Assembly (NCBI RefSeq): GCF_021246465.1 | Contig: NZ_JAHRHK010000016.1 | Location: 1-64,000 of the forward strand | Origin: Nocardioides sp. R-C-SC26 | GTDB lineage: Bacteria; Actinomycetota; Actinomycetes; Propionibacteriales; Nocardioidaceae | DNA: 64,000 bases | Direction: 5' to 3' | Part shown: positions 17,270 to 25,341 of the stretch, one piece after another | Layout of the letters: each line of letters opens with the position of its first letter | How positions within the stretch are numbered: the first letter of the stretch is position 1 | Notes under the pieces: model-generated | What the model was told of the DNA's origin: nothing | Seen by the model: the letters and a program-made list of their open reading frames with translations, nothing else | Database searches by the model: none | Translations under genes and position numbers: made by a program

Positions 17270-18763
17270 TCAGTCCTTGAGCCACTGCGCGAGCCGACCG
17301 CGTTTGCTGACCTGACGCAGTCGCTGCTCGGTGCGCTCCCGCACAGCGCGCGGCGTGACGACGAGCAGGTCGTCGCCGTGCCGCAGCACGGTGCGCTTCT
17401 CCGGCACCACCGCGTGACCGTCGCGGATCACCATCGAGACCGACGCGCCTGTCGGGAGCCGCAGCTCGCCGACCTCGACGCCGTGCATGAGCGAGGCGGG
17501 ACTGATCGTGATCTGCAGGAGATCAGCGGCGACGCGCTCCAGCGGTGCTGCCTCGAGGTCGAGTTCCCGCGGTTCGGAGCGTCGGGTGACCCGGAGGACC
17601 CGGGCCACGTACGGCAGGGTCGGTCCGGTCAGCAGGGTGTAGATGATCACCATCACGAAGACGATGTCGAACAGCTCTTCGGCACCGTCGACGCCTTCGG
17701 CGAGCGGGATCGTGGTGAGCACGATGGGCACGGCACCGCGGAGCCCGGCCCAGGAGACGAACGCCATCTCGCGCCAGGGCATCGGCTGCACCAGGGCGCT
17801 CACGGCGACCGAGACCGGTCGCGCGACGAACGTGAGCAGTAGCCCCGCCGCGATCGCCAGCCCCACGACGTCCCAGGTGATGCGGGCGGGTGAGAGCAAC
17901 AGACCGAGCATCACGAAGAGCCCGATCTGGGCCAGCCAGGCGACGCCCTCGGCGAAGGAGCGCGTCGCGGCCCGGTGCGGCAGCTCGGCGTTGCCGAGCA
18001 CCAGCGCGGCGACGTACACCGCAGCGAACCCGCTCCCGTGCAGGGCGACGGTGGAGCCGTAGGCGAAGAGCGTGAGGCAGACGACGGCGAGCGGATAGAG
18101 ACCCGAGGACGGCAGGGCGACGCGGCGCATGACCCACGCACCACCGAACCCGACGGCAACTCCCATCGCCACGCCGAGCGCGAGCTCGAAGACGATGATC
18201 CCGACGGTGCCGATGTAGCCGTGACTGGCCACGGCACCCGAGGACACCAGCGTCACGAGCACGACGGTCGGGGCGTCGTTGAGACCGGACTCGGCCTCCA
18301 GCGATCCGACGAGCCGACGCGGCAGCGGCACGACGCGCAGCACCGAGAACACCGCGGCGGCGTCGGTGGGCGAGCAGACGGCTCCGAGCAGAACAGCCAG
18401 CTCCCACGGGATGCCGAGCAGGTAGTGGGCACCGATGGCCATGATCGCCACGGACACACCGACGCCGATCGTGGCCAGCGACGTGCCCAGGCGCATCGAG
18501 TGCTTGGTCTCGCGCCAGTCCGTCGTCAGACCGCCCTCGGCGAGGATGAAGAGGAGGGCGGCGAAGCCGAGCGCGTGCGCGAGCTCGGCGTTCTCGAAGC
18601 CGATGCCGACCCCGGACTCCCCGAGCGCGACGCCCATCAGCAGGTAGATCAGCAGGCTGGGCAGGCCCGCGCGGGAGGAGACCCGCACCGCCAAGATCGC
18701 CAGCAATGTGACCGCCGAGCCCGTCAGCACGAACTGGTCGAGCTGGTGGACGTCGAAGGTCAT
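17270..18763 (-). CDS. Potassium/proton antiporter (NhaP2/CvrA type)
   Basis: 497 aa. A CPA1-type transporter domain of about 12 helices spans residues 10-390. Motifs include LLIYLLMGVALGESG, GAVCSPTDAAAVFSVLR and ESGLNDAPTVVLV, where the acidic ND pair is the ion site. A C-terminal TrkA_C-like regulatory domain (about 410-485; GVEVGELRLPTGASVSMVIRDG, VPEKRTVLRHGDDLLVV) follows. This layout matches NhaP2/CvrA K+(Na+)/H+ antiporters used in osmotic and pH balance. It is single-gene, convergent with the LytR_C gene. Confidence 0.88.
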   Translation of the reverse strand: MTFDVHQLDQFVLTGSAVTLLAILAVRVSSRAGLPSLLIYLLMGVALGESGVGIGFENAELAHALGFAALLFILAEGGLTTDWRETKHSMRLGTSLATIGVGVSVAIMAIGAHYLLGIPWELAVLLGAVCSPTDAAAVFSVLRVVPLPRRLVGSLEAESGLNDAPTVVLVTLVSSGAVASHGYIGTVGIIVFELALGVAMGVAVGFGGAWVMRRVALPSSGLYPLAVVCLTLFAYGSTVALHGSGFAAVYVAALVLGNAELPHRAATRSFAEGVAWLAQIGLFVMLGLLLSPARITWDVVGLAIAAGLLLTFVARPVSVAVSALVQPMPWREMAFVSWAGLRGAVPIVLTTIPLAEGVDGAEELFDIVFVMVIIYTLLTGPTLPYVARVLRVTRRSEPRELDLEAAPLERVAADLLQITISPASLMHGVEVGELRLPTGASVSMVIRDGHAVVPEKRTVLRHGDDLLVVTPRAVRERTEQRLRQVSKRGRLAQWLKD

Positions 18764-18844
18764 CTCACTCCGTGGGTGCTCGGCCGGCTGCGGACCCCGA
18801 TCCTACCGACCGCGATGCTTCGTCCGTGTGTCGTCGCGACCCGG

Positions 18845-18892
18845 CAGGCACACCTGCCTGGACACCTGTCCATCGAAGTGGAACGTGTTCTA
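18845..18892 (+). promoter_or_regulatory. KstR-type operator and adjacent inverted repeats
   Basis: TGGAACGTGTTCTA (18879-18892) fits the KstR palindrome TnnAACnnGTTnnA exactly. Upstream are CAGGCA/TGCCTG (18845-18860, 4-nt spacer) and TGGACA/TGTCCA (18859-18872, 2-nt spacer). TAGTCT (18891-18896) is a possible -10, with +1 near the GTG at 18903, so KstR binding would block a leaderless promoter. Confidence 0.6.
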
Positions 18893-18902
18893 GTCTGGAG
18901 GC

Positions 18903-20381
18903 GTGAGCAAGGGCACCACGATCCCCGAGACCATTCCCGCCTCCGGCCTGGCCGACGACATCGCCGCCTACGACGTCGTCGTCGTCGGGTTCGGGATCGC
19001 CGGAGGGTGCGCGGCGCTCGAGGCCGTCCGAGCTGGCGCCCGTGTCCTGGTGCTCGAGCGCGCAGCGGTGCACGGCGGCACGTCGGCGATGTCGGGCGGA
19101 CACTTCTATCTCGGCGCCGGCACGGCCGTGCAGCAGGCGACGGGGCACGAGGACTCCGTCGAGGACATGTACGCCTACCTCGTCGCGGTCTCCAAGGAGC
19201 CCGAGCACGACAAGATCCGCGCCTACTGCGAGGGCTCGGTCGAGCACTTCGACTGGCTGGAGGCACTCGGCTTCCAGTTCGAGCGGTCCTACTTCCCCGG
19301 CAAGGCGGTGATCCAGCCCGGCACGGAGGGCGTGATGTTCACCGGCAACGAGAAGGTCTGGCCGTTCAAGGAGCAGGCCCGCCCGGCGCCGCGTGGGCAC
19401 AAGGTGCCGGTGCCGGGGGACACCGAGGGCACCAAGATCGTGCTGGACCTGCTCCGCGACCGGCTCGAGGAGGCCGGCGTCGAGGTGCGGTACGAGACGG
19501 GCGCCACCGCCCTCGTCGTCGACGGCGCCGACGGTGCCGAGCAGGTCGTCGGCGTGGCCTGGAAGTCCTTCGAGGAGACCGGCCACGTGCGAGCCCACGC
19601 GGTGGTGATTGCGGCAGGCGGCTTCGTGATGAACCCCGACATGGTCGCGACGCACACTCCCGCGCTGGCGCAGAACCTCTTCACCCTCGGATCGACCTAC
19701 GACGACGGCCTGGGCATCCGGCTCGGTCAGTCGGTCGGCGCCGAGCTCAAGCACATGAACGAGCCGTTCATCACCGCGCCGTTCTACCCGCCGTCCCAGC
19801 TGATCACCGGGATCCTGGTGAACAAGTCCGGCGAGCGCTTCGTCGCCGAGGACAGCTACCACTCCCGCACCTCCCAGTTCGTGATGGAGCAGGAGGACTC
19901 CGCCGCCTACCTCATCGTCGACAGCGAGCACGTCGAGTACGCGAAGTACCCGCTGGTGCCGCTCATCGACGGTTACGACACCATCGAGGAGCTCGAGACC
20001 GCGCTCGACCTCCCGACCGGGTCGGTCGCGACGACGCTCGCGCGCTACAACGAGCACGCCGCGAAGGGCGAGGACCCCGACTTCCACAAGTCCGCCGACT
20101 GGCTGGCCCCGCAGTCGGTCGGCCCCTGGGCGGTCTTCGACCTGCGGCTCGGCAAGGCCATGTACGCGGGCTTCACCCTGGGCGGCATCCGGGTCACCGT
20201 CGACGGCGAAGCCCAGCGCGCCGACGGATCCGTCGTCCGGGGCCTGTACGCGGCCGGCGCCTGCGCCTCCAACCTCGCCCAGGACGGCAAGGGCTACTGC
20301 TCGGGCACCCAGCTCGGCGAGGGTTCCTTCTTCGGACGCCGTGCGGGTCGGCACGCGGCCGCTCAGAGCCAGAGCGCCTGA
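18903..20381 (+). CDS. KstD-like FAD-dependent oxidoreductase
   Basis: 492 aa. Fumarate reductase/3-ketosteroid dehydrogenase-type flavoprotein. The FAD dinucleotide motif is VVVVGFGIAGGCAALEA (about residues 22-40), then LERAAVHGGTSAMSGG. A C-terminal FAD contact, YAAGACASNLAQDGKGYCSGTQLGEGSFFGRRAG, ends the chain. The family includes 3-oxosteroid 1-dehydrogenases and related enoate-type dehydrogenases, usually acting on steroid intermediates. The upstream KstR-type operator supports a sterol-linked role; the exact substrate is not determined. The GTG at 18903 has GGAGG only one base away, so a leaderless transcript is likely. Confidence 0.85.
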   Translation: MSKGTTIPETIPASGLADDIAAYDVVVVGFGIAGGCAALEAVRAGARVLVLERAAVHGGTSAMSGGHFYLGAGTAVQQATGHEDSVEDMYAYLVAVSKEPEHDKIRAYCEGSVEHFDWLEALGFQFERSYFPGKAVIQPGTEGVMFTGNEKVWPFKEQARPAPRGHKVPVPGDTEGTKIVLDLLRDRLEEAGVEVRYETGATALVVDGADGAEQVVGVAWKSFEETGHVRAHAVVIAAGGFVMNPDMVATHTPALAQNLFTLGSTYDDGLGIRLGQSVGAELKHMNEPFITAPFYPPSQLITGILVNKSGERFVAEDSYHSRTSQFVMEQEDSAAYLIVDSEHVEYAKYPLVPLIDGYDTIEELETALDLPTGSVATTLARYNEHAAKGEDPDFHKSADWLAPQSVGPWAVFDLRLGKAMYAGFTLGGIRVTVDGEAQRADGSVVRGLYAAGACASNLAQDGKGYCSGTQLGEGSFFGRRAGRHAAAQSQSA

Positions 20382-20429
20382 TCCCGCGCAGGCTCACCTC
20401 GTCGGAGTCGCCACGACGCGCGGTGCCTC

Positions 20430-20448
20430 AGCCTGGTGGAGCCAGGCT
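20430..20448. terminator. Short hairpin between convergent genes
   Basis: AGCCTGG (20430-20436) pairs with CCAGGCT (20442-20448). It lies between the FAD gene and the convergent dienelactone hydrolase gene, touching the stop codon of the latter. No U-tract. Confidence 0.5.
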
Positions 20449-21017
20449 CAGAGACGACCGAGGAGCGAGCGCACCCGGTCCAGGAGCAGCGCGGTGGCGT
20501 CCTCGTCGTAGGCGTCGAGCGAGGAGTCGGTGAAGAGGTGCTGCTCGCCGGGATAGACGAACAGCTCGGCTGACTCGGCCGATTCGGCGAGACTCCGCGC
20601 TGCCGGCAGGTCCTCGTCGAAGAACTCGTCGTCCTGCATGCCGTGGATCTGCACCGGGACTCCGCCGGGCCACTCCTCCCCGTACTCCTCGACGGGCAGG
20701 CACCCGTGCATGAGCAGGGCGCCGCGCGCACCGGCTCGGGTCTGCGCGAGCCGTTGGGCGATGGTGACGCCGAAGGAGAATCCTGCGTAGACCAGCGCAG
20801 GGTCCAGGGCGTCGGCAGCATTCATCCCCCGTGCGCGGACGACGTCGAACCCGGTCTCACGAGCGAACGCGAACCCCTCCTCGATCGTGGCGAACGTCCT
20901 CCCGTCGAACAGGTCCGGCGTGTGCACGGTGTGCCCGGCACTCCTCAGTTCGTCGGCGAAGGCCGTCACCCCGTCGGTCAGGCCCTGGATGTGGTGGAAG
21001 AGCAGCACGTCCGTCAT
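20448..21017 (-). CDS. Dienelactone hydrolase family protein
   Basis: 189 aa, short alpha/beta hydrolase. The nucleophile elbow is AGFSFG (Ser about residue 78), the acid is in HGMQDDEFF, and the histidine is in PGEQHLF. Dienelactone hydrolases normally use Cys; this member has Ser, as do many broad-specificity relatives. The ATG at 21017 was preferred over the ATG at 21026. It is cytoplasmic, with no signal peptide. It is convergent with the KstD-like gene. Confidence 0.85.
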   Translation of the reverse strand: MTDVLLFHHIQGLTDGVTAFADELRSAGHTVHTPDLFDGRTFATIEEGFAFARETGFDVVRARGMNAADALDPALVYAGFSFGVTIAQRLAQTRAGARGALLMHGCLPVEEYGEEWPGGVPVQIHGMQDDEFFDEDLPAARSLAESAESAELFVYPGEQHLFTDSSLDAYDEDATALLLDRVRSLLGRL

Positions 21018-21098
21018 CGCGATCACCCGTTCGGTCGTCAGTCGGTGTCTTCGCGGCCAGTATGTCCCCGACGACCTCGCGATCCGGGCCCGCAGGCC

Positions 21099-22280
21099 TC
21101 AGACGACGGCGCGCAGGCGCTCGATCGCCTGCTCGATCTCCCCGGCCTGGCCGGCGAAGGAGAAACGGATGAACCGGTGACCGTCGGCGGTGTCGAAATC
21201 GATGCCGGTCGCGACCGCGACACCGGTGCGGGCGAGGAGGTCTCGGGCGAATCCCATCGAGTCGTCGGTGAGGTGGCCGACGTCGGCGTAGACATAGAAC
21301 GCGCCGTCGGCCGGCGCGATACGGGTCAGGCCGAGCGAGGCGAGCCCCTCGATCAGCAACCCGCGGTTGACGGCGTACCGCGCCACGTGGCCGTCGATCT
21401 CGGCGTAGGCGCTCTCGTCGAACGCGGCGAGACCGGCTCGTTGAGAGAGCACCGGCGGGCAGATCGTGAAGTTGCCCGTCAGCACGTCGACGGCGCGGCG
21501 CAGACGCGGGGGTACCAGCATCCAGCCCATCCGCCAGCCGGTCATGCAGAAGTACTTGGAGAAGGATCCGAACACGACGGCCTCGCGGCTGGTCTCCCAC
21601 GCGGTGCGGGCCAGCGCGGGCTGGGCGTACTCGATGCCGTGGTAGATCTCGTCGCTGATCAGCTGCACGCCCGCGCGCTCGCACCACGAGGCGATCGCGG
21701 CGAGTTCCTCGGGCAGGAGCATGGTGCCGGTCGGATTGGCAGGGCTGGCGACCACGAGACCGTGGATCGGCTCGGCACGGTGGAGCCCCTCCAGCTGCTC
21801 GACCGTCGGCTGGAATCGCGTGGCCGCACCGGTCTCGATCTCGACGACGTCGCACCCGAGCGCGGTCAACACGTTGCGGTAGCAGGGGTAGCCGGGCCGG
21901 GCGATCGCGACGCGATCGCCGGCCTCGAACGCGGCGAGGAACGCCAGCAGGAATCCGCCGCTGCTGCCCGTCGTGACGACCACGTCGTCGGCGTCGACGT
22001 CGATGCCGTAGGTGCGGGCGCAGTGCCCCGCGATCGCCTCACGCAGCTCGACGATGCCCGTGGCCGGCGTATAGCCGAGCGGATCGCCGCTGTGGAGCAA
22101 CCGCACCGCCTCGTCCCGGACGGCGCGCGGCGCGCCGCTGCTGGGCTGGCCGGCGAGCAGATTGAGGAGATCACCGTGCGTGCGCTGACGCTCGGCACCT
22201 GCGGCCAACAGGTCCATCACGTAGAACGGCGGCACGTTGGCTCGCTGGGCGACCTGCAGGCGCACGGCGGGGTGATCCAC
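21099..22280 (-). CDS. PLP-dependent aminotransferase, class I
   Basis: 393 aa, fold-type I aspartate aminotransferase family. Typical segments are LLNLLAGQPSSGAP, LGYTPATGIVELREAIAGH, GSSGGFLLAFLAAFEAGDRV and RPGYPCYRNVL. The cofactor-binding lysine is in FGSFSKYFCMTGWRMGW, and ASPANPTGTM and SDEIYHGIEY complete the active site. GTG at 22280. It is divergent from the ESX-linked WXG gene. Substrate cannot be assigned; related genes are annotated as AspC/YbdL-like aminotransferases. Confidence 0.9.
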   Translation of the reverse strand: MDHPAVRLQVAQRANVPPFYVMDLLAAGAERQRTHGDLLNLLAGQPSSGAPRAVRDEAVRLLHSGDPLGYTPATGIVELREAIAGHCARTYGIDVDADDVVVTTGSSGGFLLAFLAAFEAGDRVAIARPGYPCYRNVLTALGCDVVEIETGAATRFQPTVEQLEGLHRAEPIHGLVVASPANPTGTMLLPEELAAIASWCERAGVQLISDEIYHGIEYAQPALARTAWETSREAVVFGSFSKYFCMTGWRMGWMLVPPRLRRAVDVLTGNFTICPPVLSQRAGLAAFDESAYAEIDGHVARYAVNRGLLIEGLASLGLTRIAPADGAFYVYADVGHLTDDSMGFARDLLARTGVAVATGIDFDTADGHRFIRFSFAGQAGEIEQAIERLRAVV

Positions 22281-22409
22281 GCAGGCGATCGTAGGAGACG
22301 GTCCGCATGCCCGGTCCGGGTTTCGTCCCAGCCTCGTCCGGGCAGGTGAAGAGGGACGCCCGGGGCGCCGAACCCCGGGCGGGAAGACGACGATCGGGCG
22401 GAGGACGGG

Positions 22410-22790
22410 GTGTACGGCGACAGCGAAGTGATGCGGCGACGGGCCGAACAGTTGCGCGAGCAGGGGGAGGACATCCGCCTCCTGGCCGACCAGGTCGTCG
22501 CTCACACTGAGTCGTTCAGCTGGTCCGGTCGCGCCGCGGCATCGCTGCGTGTACGGGTCGCCGAACGGGCGGCCCAGCTGCGCACGGCAGCCGTCCAGCA
22601 CGACACCGCGGCCGCGGCGCTCGACAAGCACGTCCTGGAGACCGATCGCCTGACCGACGCGGTCAGGCAGATCGAGCGACGCGCGCATCGCATCATCGAG
22701 GCGCGTCCCGACGATCCGACCGTCGCCGCCTTCGTCCCGCCGCCGACCGGTCATCGCGACTGGCTGGCCGTCGACCTGCCGGGGTTGTGA
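22410..22790 (+). CDS. WXG100-like protein, 126 aa
   Basis: 126 aa. A helical hairpin has its turn at FSWSGRAAASLRVR (W-S-G, about residues 37-46), then a second long helix (RAAQLRTAAVQHDTAAAALDKHVLETDRL) and a short Pro-rich tail. It is longer than the usual 100 aa. The GTG start follows GGAGG at 8 bp. It heads a three-gene set with the EspG-like and hydrolase-fold genes (69 bp, then 4-bp overlap). It is probably a type VII substrate or scaffold served by the ESX locus 7 kb away; this link is inferred. Confidence 0.75.
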   Translation: MYGDSEVMRRRAEQLREQGEDIRLLADQVVAHTESFSWSGRAAASLRVRVAERAAQLRTAAVQHDTAAAALDKHVLETDRLTDAVRQIERRAHRIIEARPDDPTVAAFVPPPTGHRDWLAVDLPGL

Positions 22791-22859
22791 TCACGCTCGC
22801 CGCACCCCACTCCGCGCACACCATCGCCTGGTCCGCATCCGACTCGGAGGAGACGACCT

Positions 22860-23909
22860 ATGCCGTTGATCGACCTGACTCGACAATCCCGACGTGCAGC
22901 AACCCGCGCCGCGACTCCCGCCGCGCCGGCAGTCGGCGACGCCGCTGCAACCCCCCACACCTCGGCGTTCGACGACGTGCCTCGGCGGGTGACCCTCACC
23001 ATCGCGGAGTTGCGCCACGCCGCGGCGCTCGCGGGCGACGCCCCGCTGCCGTTCGACGTCGTCGAGCCTGAGGCAGCCGGCCAGCACGCTCTGGAGCGAC
23101 GGCTCGGGAACACCGACGCCACGAGCTCGGCCCAGACCTACCTCGATGTGGCGCGCGCGTTGCCGGACCCGGAGAGATCCCTGACCGGGCGGGGGCTGGT
23201 GACCGACGCCGGGCTCGATCTCGGACTCGCCGGGGCGCTCGGCCTTCTCGCGACTCCGCACCTGGCCGCCGATCTCGACGTCGTCGTCGATGACGTGCGT
23301 TTCCGCGCGTGGCACCGACAGGCCGGCGAGGCCGTGGCGGCGCTGGCCACGACCGATGGCATCGTGTTCGAACTCGCCTGGTTCGGCGTCGGTTCCTGGG
23401 GTGCGGAGATCGCGCGAGTAGCGGCATTGCCTGCAGAGTTCGACCTCGAGACCTCGTCCGTGCCCAGGGGTCTCGATCTGCCCTACGAACTCGCCGACGC
23501 GGTCGTCGAGGCCGGTGACCGCCATCGGGCCGACCTCGTCCGACTCCTCGCCGCTCGCTACGACGGAGCGGTGCGCGACGACCAGGGAGCGGCGCTGGAC
23601 TCCGCACGCACGATCGAGGCCCTCGACGGCTTGATGGGTGAGACCCGCGGGCGGCTACGTGCCCTGGTGGCCCGGATCGACGCCCCGCCGGCCGATACCG
23701 TGCACGCCACCGACGGCGTCGGTGACGAAGCTCCACCGATCGGCGTCCGCTCCTGGACCCTGGTGCGCGACGGATGGCGCTCGCTCCGCCCGCACCACGA
23801 CGGCGACACGCTGCGGATCCGTGCGGACGCCGTCTCCCCCGACCAACTGGCCGGTGATCTCGCACTCGTCCTGGCCGAACTCGCCGTGACCTCGGGAGGC
23901 ACGCGATGA
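22860..23909 (+). CDS. EspG-like ESX secretion-associated protein
   Basis: 349 aa. The central part resembles EspG chaperones: VTLTIAELRHAAALAGDAPLPFD, then LTGRGLVTDAGLDLGLAGALGLLATPHLAADLDVVV, then VAALATTDGIVFELAWFGVGSW and ARVAALP. EspG proteins hold ESX effectors (PE/PPE in mycobacteria) before export. The N-terminus (about 40 residues) and C-terminus (about 110 residues, ending GDLALVLAELAVTSGGTR) extend beyond a usual EspG. GGAGGAG lies before the ATG. The gene overlaps the next by 4 bp (ATGA). Fold assignment is by pattern, not by search. Confidence 0.6.
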   Translation: MPLIDLTRQSRRAATRAATPAAPAVGDAAATPHTSAFDDVPRRVTLTIAELRHAAALAGDAPLPFDVVEPEAAGQHALERRLGNTDATSSAQTYLDVARALPDPERSLTGRGLVTDAGLDLGLAGALGLLATPHLAADLDVVVDDVRFRAWHRQAGEAVAALATTDGIVFELAWFGVGSWGAEIARVAALPAEFDLETSSVPRGLDLPYELADAVVEAGDRHRADLVRLLAARYDGAVRDDQGAALDSARTIEALDGLMGETRGRLRALVARIDAPPADTVHATDGVGDEAPPIGVRSWTLVRDGWRSLRPHHDGDTLRIRADAVSPDQLAGDLALVLAELAVTSGGTR

Positions 23910-25249
23910 GCACCACCCATGCCGGCCTGGGCGCAGCCGCCGAGGCCGTTCCACCGGACGAGCACACCCGGAACGGCTCGGCCCCCCGCCGTCCTGCGAC
24001 GCCGGCGGACACCCGCGGCTACGACGAGCTGACACGGCTCGTCGGACTGATCGACCAGATCGCCGAGGAGTTGCGTGAGCGAGCCGGCCTCGGTCACGAC
24101 GTCGTCTCCGACCCCGCTTTCGCCGACTCCGCAGCACTGAGCACCGCGACCCATCTGGTGGCCGAGCACGAGATCCGGGCCGCGACGACCGGCAAGCACG
24201 GACTGCTGGCCCGCTCGATCGAACTGGACGCCGATGCCCTCGCGTTGCGAGCCACCGTGGCGACCTACCGGTGGTTGGACGACCTGCGCGACCTGGCCGA
24301 GCGCACCCTGGGGTCGATCGCCGGTCGAGCGATCGGCTACCTCGCTCCCGAGGTCGAGCTCGGCGGGGCGCTCGTGGCCGCCGGACTCATCGAGACCGAC
24401 CCCACCGAACGCGACGACGTCACCGGCTATCTCGCCGAACTCGCCTCCGCCAATCCCGAACTGATGGAGCACGTCACGACCGGTGGCGGGGGCCTGGTGG
24501 ACGCACTGCCGCTGCGCGCGTTGCTGACGGCGGGCGTGCCCGGCGGCGCGATCGGGCTGCGTGCAGCACGCGGCGGGATGAACGCCGTCGGGGCGCCTCC
24601 GTTCGAGGCATCCTTCGGCGATGCGCTGCGCGACGCGGCAGGCCGACTCGTCGCGGAACCAGACGCCGGCCCCGCCGACGTCGTGGCCTCACCCGCCGAC
24701 CCGATGCACGAGGAGATGCAGGGGCAGCCGCTGACCTGGACGGCGCTGCTCGATGCTGTAGGCGACCTCGGGCAGAGCGCGATCGTCGTCCGGCGCGTCG
24801 GCGTCGGCCGCTATGTCGCTCTCATCGGGGCACAGACGCCGACGGCGTTCGCCGACGGCGACACCGAGACGCTGGCCCTCGGGCTGGACCGCCACATCCG
24901 CGCGGCCGTCGACGGCGACACCGACGCACGCCTGCTGGTGATGGGTCATGGACTCGGCGGAGTGGCCGCCACCCATCTGGCCGCCGGCGCGACGTCGGGC
25001 TACCGGATCGAACAGGTGATCACCACCGCAGCGCCGACCGCGCAGAGCACGGCGGTGCCGGACGCCGTCCGAGTGCTGGCGATCGACGACCCCGACGACC
25101 CCGTCGCGGTGCTGGGATCGCTGGTCAACGCGAGCGTCGAGCACCGCGTCTCGGTGTTGACCGACGACCCGCGCGAACTCGACGCGACCGACCATCCCGC
25201 CGTCCGCGGTGAGTTCGACCGGCTGCGCGACCAGGGCTACCTCGCCTGA
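23906..25249 (+). CDS. Hydrolase-fold protein with degenerate nucleophile, putative ESX effector
   Basis: 447 aa. The N-terminal half is alpha-helical (LTRLVGLIDQIAEELRERAG, ALRATVATYRWLDDLRDLAER) and could be a WXG/LXG-like export region. The C-terminal half looks like an alpha/beta hydrolase: LLVMGHGLGGVAATHLA at about residues 345-361 corresponds to GHSLGG, but the nucleophile position is Gly. The acid (AIDDPDDPV) and a late His (DHPAVRGEF) are in the expected order. No signal peptide or transmembrane helix. Translation is coupled to the EspG-like gene. It may be a binding protein rather than an enzyme. Confidence 0.65.
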   Translation: MSTTHAGLGAAAEAVPPDEHTRNGSAPRRPATPADTRGYDELTRLVGLIDQIAEELRERAGLGHDVVSDPAFADSAALSTATHLVAEHEIRAATTGKHGLLARSIELDADALALRATVATYRWLDDLRDLAERTLGSIAGRAIGYLAPEVELGGALVAAGLIETDPTERDDVTGYLAELASANPELMEHVTTGGGGLVDALPLRALLTAGVPGGAIGLRAARGGMNAVGAPPFEASFGDALRDAAGRLVAEPDAGPADVVASPADPMHEEMQGQPLTWTALLDAVGDLGQSAIVVRRVGVGRYVALIGAQTPTAFADGDTETLALGLDRHIRAAVDGDTDARLLVMGHGLGGVAATHLAAGATSGYRIEQVITTAAPTAQSTAVPDAVRVLAIDDPDDPVAVLGSLVNASVEHRVSVLTDDPRELDATDHPAVRGEFDRLRDQGYLA

Positions 25250-25261
25250 CCGCACCCATGG

Positions 25262-25339
25262 GCGTTGACCCGTCTCTACGTGAAGACGGGTCAACGCGAC
25301 CAGGGGTGTTGACCCGTCTTCAGACAAAGACGGGTCAAC
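25262..25339. terminator. Tandem near-identical hairpins
   Basis: GCGTTGACCCGTCT (25262-25275) pairs with AGACGGGTCAACGC (25284-25297). GTTGACCCGTCTT (25308-25320) pairs with AAGACGGGTCAAC (25327-25339). Both lie between convergent genes, so each may serve one direction. The two stems share twelve base pairs and look like a duplication. Confidence 0.8.
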
Positions 25340-25341
25340 GC

